Shown one piece after another: positions 16,751 to 25,808 of a stretch of 64,000 nt of DNA (positions are counted from its first letter, which is position 1; each line of letters opens with the position of its first letter). The notes below the pieces were generated by a model. It was not told the DNA's origin, did no database searches, and saw nothing but the letters and a program-made list of their open reading frames with translations. Position numbers and translations under genes: made by a program. Location: assembly GCA_028285345.1 (NCBI GenBank), contig JANQPT010000040.1, positions 110,700-174,699 of the forward strand. Reading direction: 5' to 3'. The stretch is from Planctomycetales bacterium (GTDB taxonomy: Bacteria > Planctomycetota > Planctomycetia > Planctomycetales > Planctomycetaceae).

Positions 16751-19700
16751 TCAGCGAGTTTCTTTCTGCTGAATTGCATCCCGTGTCTTCTTCCGCAGTT
16801 CTTGCATCTCCTTGGCCGCATCCAACATTTCCTGTGCCTGACGGTCAAGCGCTCGCTTCTTCAGGTCGAGCTGTTGTCCGTTACGGTTGATCACACGCCC
16901 GCGCCGATCGATCCTCCGCCTCTTCTCAACGACGATTTGGACATCGTTGCGTCCGGTCTTCACAAGGTTCTGAATGGCGATTTGACCCGCTGGAGATCGC
17001 GCCTGCAAATATCCCTTGCCCGGCGGAAGGTCGTTGAGCTGAAAGCGGCCGGACTCGTCGGTGACCACTGTTGCCGACTTTTTGCGGACGCCGCCCCCGC
17101 TGAACTGTCCCTGAACACGCACACCGGGGATCGGATTGCCATCGGCGTCAACAACGACTCCCGCCACCGACTGGTCAGTCTTAATCACCTCAAGTTCCAA
17201 CTGATGAGTGTGATTTGACAGCAGCTTAAAGAACTGCGCCGTATTGTTGGGAGCAAGATAACCGTCGGCCTGCACCAAGCAACGATAGGATGCCCCCGGC
17301 AATAAGTGTTCAAATCGAAATTCGCCGTTTTCCCCGGTCGCCACCGGCGTCACGGGCGCGTTTCCTTGGAGCCGCACCACTGCGCCGGCCACCGGTTGTC
17401 CCATCTTGTCCACCACGCGGCCGGCCGCCGTCGCGGTCAATGGTTCAACGCGCACCGTCGCCCGGTAACGTTTCACGACCGATTGCGGCATTGGAATCGC
17501 GGTGCGGGAGCCAACCATCCGCCCGTGATGCATTGCTACGATTTCGATCATCGGACGTTTGGCTGGAGCCCCAATGATTTTTCCCAACCTGGCCCCTGCC
17601 GCTCCTCCCTGCACATTTCCCCGGCCAGCATTTCTCCGGACAACCCGTTGCCGCTGTCGTGCCCGGTTTCGCATTTTCGGTTTCGAGTACGGCAGCAGTC
17701 CCGAGAGTGTAAATCCACCTTGGTCGTCGGTCCTTGTGCGAAATTGCCAGGCGTTTCCGCGCGATCTGCCGAAGACTGTTCGGGCTGCGATCTCGGCTTC
17801 AGCAACTGGATCACCGTTGGAATCGATCACCCGTCCATAGAACGTCGGACGATGCGGCATGCGAATTTCGTACTCCTCGTTGACCTCATCGTCACGGACT
17901 GAGATTCTGCGATTCGCAACCAGGCTGTATCTACGACTAGGTGGATCAGGATAGCGGTATGCCCCCGAGTCCGACTGACTGATTCTCAAATCAACTTCTC
18001 CCGCGTGCACCGCCAACTCAAACCTTCCATCGTCGTCGCTGGTGGCTTGCCCCAATTTTACTCCCGGTTGAACCAGCCGAACCACTCGCCCGTTACGCAG
18101 CTTGACCTGTCGTTTCCCCATGACCGACTGGGCATTAATCTTCGCCCCGGCCACAGCTTGGCTGTTCCACTCGTTGACAACGCGCCCCTTGATCTTCACG
18201 CCGCGCGGCAATTCAAATTGGACTTCGCCCTCATCACTGAGTTCGCGTTGCTCAATCTTTTTGCTGATCGGCAAATAGACGGAAGTCGGCTGTGGATTAA
18301 TCGCAATGGCCAATTGAGGATGCGGCTCGGTCGGCAATCCGTGCATCACGAATCGCCCCTGATCATCGGCCTCAACTGCACGTCGGCTCTGATCACCGAA
18401 CCCGAGGCTGGTCACGACGACGCGGCCGGCCCGGTCGATAACCTTCGGCCCGGTCACCGTCGCACCCGGAATCGGGTCCCGCGTGTCAGCAGCAATCACG
18501 CGTCCTCGCACAATGCTGCCGCGCTTTAAGGTGTATGTAAAATCTGGATCCAACAACTCCAAATTATGAAAATACGTCAGATCCGGCGTCAACTTGTCAC
18601 TGGTTGCCGCGTACAACTCGGTCAGGATTGAACGTTCCTCTTCGATTAGCAATGTCGCCGCATATTTTTGAGGCAGGCCGTGGATTTCGAAATTTCCCGT
18701 CTCATCCGTCCGCGCCGACAACGGCACTGAGGACCATTTGAGATCGACAAAACCAGGGCTGTTCCACTGCGGCCCGCGGTAGCGTTTCTTATCACGGCGG
18801 GCCAACTGGCCCATTTCAATCAGTTGAATCACCCGCACGTTAGCATTTGCAATCGGACTTCCTTTGTCGTCGACCAATCGTCCCCGCACGCTCCCTTCGG
18901 CATGAAAGGTCATTTGCAAATCATCCGCGGGCGGCGAGAGGTGCTTCCAGACAGTGCCGTGGTCCGGGGACATGGCGATGACGTCGTAATGGAGGCTGTC
19001 CGCGCCGCGAAAACGGGACTTACGAACCAATGCTTCAGACAGCTCGAGATCCTCAAACGCAAAACGGCCTTCGGCATCGGCAACGGTCTTCGCAATATTG
19101 ACGGTCGGCCGGCTGTCACTCGGCGGCCGGCGTCCCGGAACCCCCACTTCACGAAGATAGAGTTGCGCGCCGGCAACCGGCCGCCCGCGGCGGTCTTGGA
19201 CCGTGCCGCGAATCGGACTGAGAAGCCGGGGATCCCGCGGCCGGCCAATGTGGCTGGGAGTGCTTTGATGTTCATCACCCGTCGCCGCGGTGCTGGGAAT
19301 TGGCGAAAATGGACTGACCGCCCCGAAGATCAACAATAAGCCGGTCGTCCCGACAAACAAGATTCTCCCCAGCGCGTGCCCGACCGGCCGGCGGCAACGG
19401 TCATCGCTCAATATCGCCCTGATTCGGCGCTCGACTTCGGTCCGCCCCACCATAGCCACCACCGCCGAAGTACGCGCAGCTTGGAGATCATTACTGAGGT
19501 CCTCAGCCACGGCCAGCAGTGCTCGCGCGTAGCAATTGGGTCGCTCACCGGCGTTGAGCACGCAGTCGTCGCAGGCGGCTTCGCGCTCAACCCGCATTCG
19601 CCAAGCGGCAATCCAAATCAGCGGGTGAAACCAATACAACGCACAGGCCACCGACGCGGCCAGTTGCCAAGCGACATCCCGTCGAGCCACGTGCGCGAAT

Positions 19701-20536
19701 TCGTGGGACAACGCGCTTCGCAACCGCTCCGTCGGCCACTGGGTGGCTGCATGGGGCAGAATGACACATGGATTTCGCCAGCCGTGGCACAGCGGAGAGG
19801 TGGTGCGAGAAGTTTGAATCAGCCGCGGGGTCCTCCGCAGTGCGAATCGGCCCGCGACGTCTGCAGCCAAATTGAGACAGCCTTCATCCTCAACCACCGC
19901 TGCGCCGACCAACAGCCGCCGCGCCGCATATATTGAGAAAGTAATTCTGGAAACAACAATGAGCGCACCCGCCATCCAGATCACGAAGTACACCGAAACC
20001 CCGCCCACATGGGTCATCCCACCGATCGCATTCGATTCCAGTGAGGGTCGCTGCTCGGATCGCGGCTTCGTAGAGGCTTCGCTCCCAAGCTCGGCATTTG
20101 TCGCCTGGATTTCAGAACTGTGCTGTCGATGTACTGCGGGCTGAGCATCCACTGCTCCCGGCAGTTCTTCTGCGGAGTCGGTCTGCGAATGGTCTGGAGC
20201 AGCTGCACGGTCCGTCACAACGGGAGCTTCGCGAACTGTCTGCAATTGCGCTGGTTCGTTGGCCGATGCTGCTGCTCGAAATACGGAGCGATCGAGCCAT
20301 CCCAGATTCAAGACCACCGGCATACCGATCACCAGCGGCATCACGAGCCCGGCAACGACGCTCAAACTCCAGACACGATGCCGCACTGCAGCCGATGAAC
20401 GGTGCAAACACAACGTGAGCATCCATGCTGCACATAGCGATAGTGTGAGCCCGACCAAACAGCGGAAGATCACGGGCGCACTTGCAATGACTTCGACGCT
20501 GGAGAGAAGATCGACGATATTCATGGGCGGCCTCAT
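16751..20536 (-). CDS. M56 (BlaR1-like) membrane metallopeptidase sensor with carboxypeptidase-regulatory-like repeats
   Basis: 1261 residues from the ATG at 20536 (a second ATG at 20524 is possible). The N-terminal region has membrane segments and the zinc motif HEFAHVARRD at about 278-287, followed by RVEREAACDD. After a last membrane segment near residue 400 there is a long extracytoplasmic chain of CarboxypepD_reg-like beta domains with the recurring pattern GxVxDxxGxPVAGAxV (for example DKMGQPVAGAVVRL, DRRGRPVAGAQLYL and DADGNPIPGVRVQG), and a basic coiled-coil end. It starts four bases inside the BlaI gene (ATGA). It should be a signal-activated partner of that repressor. The ligand is unknown. 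Different sensor domains distinguish it from the M56 protein at 12719-16336. Confidence 0.85.
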   Translation of the reverse strand: MRPPMNIVDLLSSVEVIASAPVIFRCLVGLTLSLCAAWMLTLCLHRSSAAVRHRVWSLSVVAGLVMPLVIGMPVVLNLGWLDRSVFRAAASANEPAQLQTVREAPVVTDRAAAPDHSQTDSAEELPGAVDAQPAVHRQHSSEIQATNAELGSEASTKPRSEQRPSLESNAIGGMTHVGGVSVYFVIWMAGALIVVSRITFSIYAARRLLVGAAVVEDEGCLNLAADVAGRFALRRTPRLIQTSRTTSPLCHGWRNPCVILPHAATQWPTERLRSALSHEFAHVARRDVAWQLAASVACALYWFHPLIWIAAWRMRVEREAACDDCVLNAGERPNCYARALLAVAEDLSNDLQAARTSAVVAMVGRTEVERRIRAILSDDRCRRPVGHALGRILFVGTTGLLLIFGAVSPFSPIPSTAATGDEHQSTPSHIGRPRDPRLLSPIRGTVQDRRGRPVAGAQLYLREVGVPGRRPPSDSRPTVNIAKTVADAEGRFAFEDLELSEALVRKSRFRGADSLHYDVIAMSPDHGTVWKHLSPPADDLQMTFHAEGSVRGRLVDDKGSPIANANVRVIQLIEMGQLARRDKKRYRGPQWNSPGFVDLKWSSVPLSARTDETGNFEIHGLPQKYAATLLIEEERSILTELYAATSDKLTPDLTYFHNLELLDPDFTYTLKRGSIVRGRVIAADTRDPIPGATVTGPKVIDRAGRVVVTSLGFGDQSRRAVEADDQGRFVMHGLPTEPHPQLAIAINPQPTSVYLPISKKIEQRELSDEGEVQFELPRGVKIKGRVVNEWNSQAVAGAKINAQSVMGKRQVKLRNGRVVRLVQPGVKLGQATSDDDGRFELAVHAGEVDLRISQSDSGAYRYPDPPSRRYSLVANRRISVRDDEVNEEYEIRMPHRPTFYGRVIDSNGDPVAEAEIAARTVFGRSRGNAWQFRTRTDDQGGFTLSGLLPYSKPKMRNRARQRQRVVRRNAGRGNVQGGAAGARLGKIIGAPAKRPMIEIVAMHHGRMVGSRTAIPMPQSVVKRYRATVRVEPLTATAAGRVVDKMGQPVAGAVVRLQGNAPVTPVATGENGEFRFEHLLPGASYRCLVQADGYLAPNNTAQFFKLLSNHTHQLELEVIKTDQSVAGVVVDADGNPIPGVRVQGQFSGGGVRKKSATVVTDESGRFQLNDLPPGKGYLQARSPAGQIAIQNLVKTGRNDVQIVVEKRRRIDRRGRVINRNGQQLDLKKRALDRQAQEMLDAAKEMQELRKKTRDAIQQKETR

Positions 20537-20940
20537 GATGAGCTGCTTTGTTCGGCTTGTTCAATCAGCCGTTTCATTCGCTCGAAGTCATCTGCGGTGA
20601 GACTTCCTGCGGAGGTGTCGATCAATGCGGCCATCGCTTCGGTAGGCTGTCCGCCGAAAAATGTGGCGACCAAATTCCGCAGCGCGGTTCGGCTCACCTT
20701 GTCCTTGGCGGCAACCGGTCGATACAAGTATCGCTTGCCCTCGCGGCGAAACTTGGCAACACGCTTTTCGACGAGCAGATTGAGCATTGCCCGTACTGCC
20801 GAATAACTCGGCGGATCGTCGAGCGACTGCAGCACCTCGGCGACGGAGGCTTCACCCAGTCGATAGAGCACTTCGGTGATTTGCCGCTCGCGTTTGCCCA
20901 GATGGCTGAGAGTTTCGTTCACCACGTCTCTCGCTCCCAC
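20533..20940 (-). CDS. BlaI/MecI/CopY-family transcriptional repressor
   Basis: 135 residues from a GTG at 20940. The tandem GTG codons at 20925 and 20922 fit the GGGAG ribosome site about as well and would give an N-terminus of VNETLSHLGKRERQITEV. It is a winged-helix domain (ASVAEVLQSL, then PSYSAVRAMLNLLVEKRVAKF, then KRYLYRPV), then a C-terminal helix for dimerisation. It is clearly diverged from the BlaI at 12333, so the two operons are probably not cross-regulated. The stop overlaps the M56 start by ATGA. A candidate operator-promoter lies at 21005-21039. Confidence 0.92.
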   Translation of the reverse strand: MGARDVVNETLSHLGKRERQITEVLYRLGEASVAEVLQSLDDPPSYSAVRAMLNLLVEKRVAKFRREGKRYLYRPVAAKDKVSRTALRNLVATFFGGQPTEAMAALIDTSAGSLTADDFERMKRLIEQAEQSSSS

Positions 20941-21004
20941 GCGAATTGTCGACTGAGTTGCGCATTCAATCCGGCTGAAAGTGATCGACGAGCAACGCCG
21001 GATG

Positions 21005-21039
21005 TGCTAATACACTAGCAGTTATTGAGCGGATGTCAA
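21005..21039 (-). promoter_or_regulatory. Promoter and dyad operator of the second BlaI-M56 operon
   Basis: Read on the minus strand: TTGACA (21039-21034), 16 bp, then TAGTGT (21017-21012) as -35 and -10. The dyad TGCTA-N6-TAGCA (21005-21020) covers the -10 box, the expected place for BlaI self-repression. Its sequence differs from the ACGAATTCGT dyads of the first operon, which argues for separate specificity. Confidence 0.6.
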
Positions 21040-21092
21040 TATGCGTAAAGCGATTGGGTGATCCGAAGGCCAAAACGACGAAACCTGCGGCG

Positions 21093-21134
21093 CAAAAAAG
21101 AGCCGCAGGCCGGCGCTCGGCGCCCACCTGCGGC
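21093..21134 (-). terminator. Intrinsic terminator of the DUF1559 gene
   Basis: On the minus strand an 8-bp stem GCCGCAGG/CCTGCGGC with a GC-rich 17-base loop is followed by TCTTTTTTG. It lies 50 bp after the stop of the DUF1559 gene. Confidence 0.8.
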
Positions 21135-21183
21135 AAGGTTCAAATCTCACTCAAGCGGAATGGAGGATTCCGCCAAACGACTA

Positions 21184-22470
21184 TCAGTCAACAATACCGC
21201 CCGGAATCGTGTCGGTTTCTTTGCCGGCGATCGTGCTTGTATTGCGATACAAGTCGAGGCCGACGTTTTCACTGATGAACTGGACAGAACCGTCCCCACG
21301 CAGGAAGAAGCCGCCACCGGTGTGTTGGCTGCGGAAGTTTTGTGTAGAGTGAATCAGGCCGCTAATCCCTTGCTGCACAGCAGTGAGGCTGCTGCGGCAG
21401 TCCCGCTGGTCATCTTGAATCGAACCGGCCGGGCCGTCGCCCGCGCCGTAGAAATAGTTGTCGGTCACTGGGTTCTTGTTGAGCGGTTCCAAGCAGCAAG
21501 CGTACGGCATGAAGCAGCGGGGGCTGAAGCCATTGGGGGGATCGCCCGCAATCCAAGCCACCCAGGCATGGAATTCCATCGGCGCGAATGCGTGATTGAC
21601 AGCGGGATTGGTGCAGCCGACACCGCGGCAAACCGGCCAGGCATCGCCACCAGCAACTTCGCCCATGGCGAATGTGTTGCTGGTGCCGTCAATGATGTCT
21701 TTGACAGCGACCTTGTGATTCTTGTTGAACATGCCGCGTTCCGAGTCGGGAACGGGACCGAATGCATAGCCTTTGATCGGCAAATCGTCGGCACGGCGTT
21801 GGAACGGGAAGCCGTTGTAGGGAGCACGGAAACGGCCATTGGCTTCGTCTTCATCGTCGAAGTCGATGCACCAGTTGTCGTTGACACCCTTGGAGAAGGC
21901 GTAGTGCATTTGCCAATAGGAATCGAACGTGCCGGCAAATGGAGGACCGAAGATGGTGATGCCGTCGTGGGTCTGGACACCTGAGTTCAGTGCCGAGGGA
22001 CACTGCGTGACGCTGATATTTGCCTTTTCCAACTCTGAGTTTTCAACAATACAGAACCATTCATTGCCCATTTCCTGGATTCGGCCGGGTGTCAATGGGT
22101 CGGTGTTGGGCCAATACGTCCGTTGGGCACCGTTCACAGTTAGTCCGGCCTCGTAGATGATCCCCGCATCAAAGTAGGGAAACAGGGCCATGGTGACCAC
22201 TTCTTCCTGATAGTTGAAGCCGTTGCCGGCCGTCCGCGGGTGGTCGGCATAGGGGAAGTGATTGAACACGTCATGGAAGTTATGTAGGGCGACGCCGAAC
22301 TGTTTCAGATTGTTGCGGCAGTGGGTCCGCCGGGCCGCTTCCCGCGCTTGTTGAACGGCGGGGAGCAATAACGCAATAAGAATGGCAATGATGGCAATGA
22401 CTACCAGCAGCTCGATGAGGGTAAACCCACGTCGGCGGCTGTCAGCCAAACGAAGTCGCGATCTCTTCAT
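21184..22470 (-). CDS. DUF1559-family pseudopilin-like protein with type IV prepilin signal
   Basis: 428 residues from the ATG at 22470, which has AAAGG eight bases upstream. The upstream GTG at 22479 overlaps that site and is rejected. The N-terminus is a type III (prepilin) signal: [20 protein letters not shown], cut after the Gly by a prepilin peptidase such as the one at 61932-63146. Then come the family's [20 protein letters not shown] helix and the SBP_bac_10-like beta domain. The C-terminal mark [19 protein letters not shown] is the planctomycete H-x-DG motif. These proteins occur in dozens of copies per planctomycete genome and are thought to form envelope-associated pseudopili. It has its own terminator. 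Confidence 0.95.
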   Translation of the reverse strand: MKRSRLRLADSRRRGFTLIELLVVIAIIAILIALLLPAVQQAREAARRTHCRNNLKQFGVALHNFHDVFNHFPYADHPRTAGNGFNYQEEVVTMALFPYFDAGIIYEAGLTVNGAQRTYWPNTDPLTPGRIQEMGNEWFCIVENSELEKANISVTQCPSALNSGVQTHDGITIFGPPFAGTFDSYWQMHYAFSKGVNDNWCIDFDDEDEANGRFRAPYNGFPFQRRADDLPIKGYAFGPVPDSERGMFNKNHKVAVKDIIDGTSNTFAMGEVAGGDAWPVCRGVGCTNPAVNHAFAPMEFHAWVAWIAGDPPNGFSPRCFMPYACCLEPLNKNPVTDNYFYGAGDGPAGSIQDDQRDCRSSLTAVQQGISGLIHSTQNFRSQHTGGGFFLRGDGSVQFISENVGLDLYRNTSTIAGKETDTIPGGIVD

Positions 22471-22511
22471 AACACACACCTTTCAAGACAAAAACGAAAA
22501 CAAATAGAACA

Positions 22512-22528
22512 CATTGGAAATCCCAATG
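22512..22528. repeat. Inverted repeat CATTGG-N5-CCAATG between the TetR and DUF1559 genes
   Basis: A 6-bp perfect inverted repeat in the 63-bp space between the TetR stop and the DUF1559 start. On the minus strand it is followed by a T-rich stretch, so it may be a weak terminator of the TetR gene. It could also be a regulator site for the DUF1559 gene. Confidence 0.4.
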
Positions 22529-22533
22529 GGACC

Positions 22534-23274
22534 TTAAGAATGAGAGAGCCTGAATGTAATTGAGACCATTGTATCGCCACTAGAGAATCTGGCGCGATGA
22601 TGAATTTCACCCGACGCAAGAGCGCTGGGTAGAAAGAGATTGCATCGACAATTCTGTTTGAACCGCCCGATCACCGACCAAGACGACGTGTAACTGTGGC
22701 ACACTTGAAACAGAGCTTCGGGGCAGGTGATCGCATCGATGTAAACGGCAGCGGCCCCTTCCAAGGCGGAGTGGTCGCCCTTGGCCTGCAACAGAACTTG
22801 CAGCCCCTGCAGCAGCGTAAAGTAACCGATTTCGGAGGACTCCGGATCTCCTTGGAACTCCAGAGAACCCTCCTCCCGCCCTTGATCAAACACAGCGGAA
22901 AGACACGCAGCCGTTCGTACGACCGCCTGCGGCAGTTCCTTGAGGGCGTCGGACGACAGCATGTTAATGCTGGCGGCAAGTGCAGTCAGCAAACAGGTCC
23001 GCCGCCGCCTGAGTCCGCAGTGAAGGTTCGCGGCGATCTGTTTCAGCTTCTCGGGAGCCGAATCAGAGCAGGCGGCGACTCGGGCATATCGATCGTTGTA
23101 TTTGGTCTTGCGACGACGAATCAGCGCTACGGCGAGAAGTTGCTTGTTCTTGATTTCGTGGAATACGCTCGCTTTGCTCACTCCGACGGCATCGGCCAGA
23201 TCCTGAAAGCTGACGCCGTTTAACCCTTGTTCCTGAATCATCTGTTCAGCGACTTCCAGCAGTCGTTCGTACAT
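22534..23274 (-). CDS. TetR/AcrR-family transcriptional regulator
   Basis: 246 residues from the ATG at 23274. The frame is open to a GTG at 23373, but the extra residues are not TetR-like. The helix-turn-helix is plain: YERLLEVAEQMIQEQGLNG, then VSFQDLADAVGVSKASVFHE and IKNKQLLAVAL. The C-terminal ligand domain resembles the LmrA/YxaF type (RRRTCLLTALAASI). The last 45 residues (from GRFKQNCRC) look unlike the family and may be a 3' extension after loss of the original stop. The gene stands 63 bp upstream of the DUF1559 gene on the same strand, so they may be co-transcribed. Target and ligand unknown. Confidence 0.82.
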   Translation of the reverse strand: MYERLLEVAEQMIQEQGLNGVSFQDLADAVGVSKASVFHEIKNKQLLAVALIRRRKTKYNDRYARVAACSDSAPEKLKQIAANLHCGLRRRRTCLLTALAASINMLSSDALKELPQAVVRTAACLSAVFDQGREEGSLEFQGDPESSEIGYFTLLQGLQVLLQAKGDHSALEGAAAVYIDAITCPEALFQVCHSYTSSWSVIGRFKQNCRCNLFLPSALASGEIHHRARFSSGDTMVSITFRLSHS

Positions 23275-23374
23275 GCCGCCAACTAACTCGAAACGGGATC
23301 TGCAACCGATTTTGCTTCCGCGAAGTACGGAGGTCAATTTCACTAAATAATCGGGCGTCGAACGTGATCGCACT

Positions 23375-23890
23375 CAAGACGACTGCAGCCCAGGTAAAGA
23401 TGATGACCGACGGGTGCGGGCGATTCGGCGACGTCGAACTGCGTCTGATCCAATCGAACTTCGTCAGTTTGCTGCCAACGGAGCTTTCAATCGACCACAC
23501 CGTTTTCGTCGGCGGAGTCTGCAAAGACGCACCCTTCACCTGTTAGGTACGGTTCGACCTTAACGGCAATCGGTGGTTTTCCGATAATCCGTTTTGCGGT
23601 GGCTTGTTGGCGACAGTTCTTGGCGAGGGCTTGATTGATTCGTTTTCATCGCAAATTCAGGCAAGATAGAATTCAATAGCGGCTCGCCGATGCCGAATAA
23701 CACGGCATCGCTGACGCTCAGTCAGGGCTATGTTTTGGAAATGTCCCCGAAGAAGAACCGGCGAGCTTTTTCGCTCCTTCTGAATGCTCGCTCGAGTCCG
23801 TAGCCATGTCGCTCCACTAGTCTCGTTCGCGGGCGTCGTGGTAGGATGTCAGGCTGAGATGAATCGAGCCGCACCCACGGGAAGCAGATC
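23375..23890. other. 516-bp intergenic region between the divergent TetR and EEP genes
   Basis: A 60-codon frame at 23364-23546 and its antisense frame have no recognisable motif and no ribosome site, and I do not call them genes. A CATCGCTGACGCTCAGTCAGG stretch near 23706 is repeat-like. Nothing else stands out. Confidence 0.4.
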
Positions 23891-24721
23891 GTGACCGAGG
23901 AAATGGAAAGCGCTGTGGAATTGCCGGTCGACGAAGAACGCGCCGCCCTCAGGGTCATGACTTTGAACATGGCTCACGGCCGCAAACTGGCACGGCACCA
24001 AGCGCTGTTGCCGCGAACGGTCATCGAACAGAATCTCGAGGACGTCGCCGCGGTCATTCAGCGTGAAGCGGTCGATATCGCCGCCCTGCAGGAGGCGGAC
24101 GGACCGTCATTTTGGAGCGGAAATTTCAATCACGTCGCCCGCGTCGGGCACTTAGTTGACTTGGACCACCATTTTCGCGGAGCGCATTTGGCAATCCGTG
24201 CGCGCAACTCGCACCTGTCGTACGGCACGGCGCTGCTCTCACGGTGGCCGATGAACGCCGCGATTTCGCACGCGTTTGCACCCTCCCCGCCCACACCGAA
24301 GAAAGGCTTCGTAGTGGCGACGACGTTTGTCCCGCAATTCGGTTGCGACGTCGACGTGGTTTCGGTGCACCTCGATTTCTTAAGCTGGCGGCAGCGAAAA
24401 CGACAGATTCACGAAATGATTGATGTTGTCTCGGAACGACCGAATCCACTGCTGGTGTTGGGGGACATGAATTGCGGCTGGGGGAACCGCAACGGTTCGC
24501 TGCGGCAACTCGCCGGTCACCTGAAACTGCACACCCACCGTCCGACGGCTAAGATCGCCACCTTCCCGTCGCGCCGCCCGCGACGGCGGATCGATTGGAT
24601 TTTTGTCAGCGAGGAATTAGACATCCTGCGCTACCGCTCGCTGCCGGACCGTGTGTCGGATCATTTGGGGGTTGTGGCGGAGGTGGCGCTGCGTGATGGG
24701 GTAGGTCGAGATCAATCGTGA
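23891..24721 (+). CDS. Endonuclease/exonuclease/phosphatase (EEP) family hydrolase
   Basis: 276 residues from a GTG with GGAAG eight bases upstream (an ATG at 23903 is also possible). The EEP motifs appear in order: RVMTLNMAHG (Asn), AALQEADG (metal-binding Glu), SVHLDFLSWR (His-Asp), VLGDMNCGWG (D-x-N), RRIDWIFVSEEL (Asp) and SDHLGVVAEV (Asp-His). All catalytic residues are there, so it should be an active Mg-dependent phosphodiesterase or phosphatase. No signal peptide is seen, so it should be cytoplasmic. The substrate (DNA, inositol phosphate or lipid headgroup) cannot be told. Single gene, not in an obvious operon. Confidence 0.88.
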   Translation: MTEEMESAVELPVDEERAALRVMTLNMAHGRKLARHQALLPRTVIEQNLEDVAAVIQREAVDIAALQEADGPSFWSGNFNHVARVGHLVDLDHHFRGAHLAIRARNSHLSYGTALLSRWPMNAAISHAFAPSPPTPKKGFVVATTFVPQFGCDVDVVSVHLDFLSWRQRKRQIHEMIDVVSERPNPLLVLGDMNCGWGNRNGSLRQLAGHLKLHTHRPTAKIATFPSRRPRRRIDWIFVSEELDILRYRSLPDRVSDHLGVVAEVALRDGVGRDQS

Positions 24722-24884
24722 TGCCGAATCGGGAGTAGCATCAACTCTGCTCGGTCTCGACTTCTCGACGCAGAAAATGGAACTCGCAAATGGAGCGCAG
24801 TAAGATGTAACGGGACGAAGCTATTTAAGATCGACACTTTGAATCTCTTTCACCCGAAATTATAGATTCCGAAAGGTACACATC

Positions 24885-25646
24885 GTGCTCGGATGGTTGC
24901 GCTCCAAACCGACATGTCCTGTCGGCAACGATGAAAAGGAATGGATTGAGCGGCGTTTTGCGTGGCTGATTACTGAACTTGGATTTGACCGGTTGCACAA
25001 CGGCACGCTTGTGCTTCCGACGACTGAGTTTTTTCCCGCGAATTATGAGGCGACTGAGGAAGAACTCAACGACCTGATGCAACGCGTCGCCAAGCACATG
25101 GACGTTGATCCGGCGAGGTTGCAACTGGAGTTCTACGAAGACAGCCATCCCAAGTTTTCCGGAAAGTGGAACGACGGCACGGCTGAAATGTACTCAGAAG
25201 TGGATGGCTGTTTTACGATCTGGCTCGAAGCCGCCACACTCGCGGATCCGCTGGCAGTTGTCGCAACGCTGGCTCATGAAATCGGACATGTGGTTTTGTT
25301 GGGTCAACGGCGAGTTTCACCAGAAGAACCGGACCACGAGCTACTCACAGATTTGTTGACGGTGTTTCTAGGGATGGGAATTCTCACGTCCAACTCAGTG
25401 ATTCATGAGAACTATTGGCATGCCGGAAACTTCCACGGTTGGAGTATCGGCCGTAGCGGCTACCTGACGATGGAAATGTACGGTTATGCGCTTGCGCTGT
25501 ATTCCATCGCCCGCAACGATCTGTCGCCGTCTTGGATCGGACATTTGCGCCCCGATGTCCGTGCGGCGTGTAAAAAAGGGATCCGCTACGTGACCGAAAC
25601 GGGAGATTGTGCAACCTCGTTCACGGATCAAATGGGTGCCTGCTAG
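24885..25646 (+). CDS. HExxH-containing hypothetical protein
   Basis: 253 residues from a GTG with GAAAGG upstream. A zinc-protease-type motif HEIGH is at 131-135 in a helix LAVVATLAHEIGHVVLLG, and PDHELLTDLLTVFLGMG about 20 residues later offers a Glu or Asp as third ligand. That is a gluzincin-like spacing. No signal peptide or membrane segment, so a cytoplasmic enzyme is likely. The N-terminal 100 residues are not recognised. Function as a peptidase is inference from the motif alone. Confidence 0.7.
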   Translation: MLGWLRSKPTCPVGNDEKEWIERRFAWLITELGFDRLHNGTLVLPTTEFFPANYEATEEELNDLMQRVAKHMDVDPARLQLEFYEDSHPKFSGKWNDGTAEMYSEVDGCFTIWLEAATLADPLAVVATLAHEIGHVVLLGQRRVSPEEPDHELLTDLLTVFLGMGILTSNSVIHENYWHAGNFHGWSIGRSGYLTMEMYGYALALYSIARNDLSPSWIGHLRPDVRAACKKGIRYVTETGDCATSFTDQMGAC

Positions 25647-25808
25647 TTGCAGCGGAAATTGCTGTGTCGAAACGACATTCTTGACTCGGTCGCGAGATGG
25701 CGAAATGAGCGGAGAGATCGATTGTGGCAGCTAAGAATTCCGCTTTCCCCTACTGGCGGTCGAACACGGCGTTACATTTCCCAAATTGATTCAGCCTTTC
25801 TTCTGAAT

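Noticed and set aside
21058..21984. 308-codon plus-strand frame
   Set aside because: Antisense to the DUF1559 gene and its terminator; no motif.
23364..23546. 60-codon frame between the TetR and EEP genes
   Set aside because: No ribosome site, no motif, and an equally long antisense frame; not enough to call a gene.
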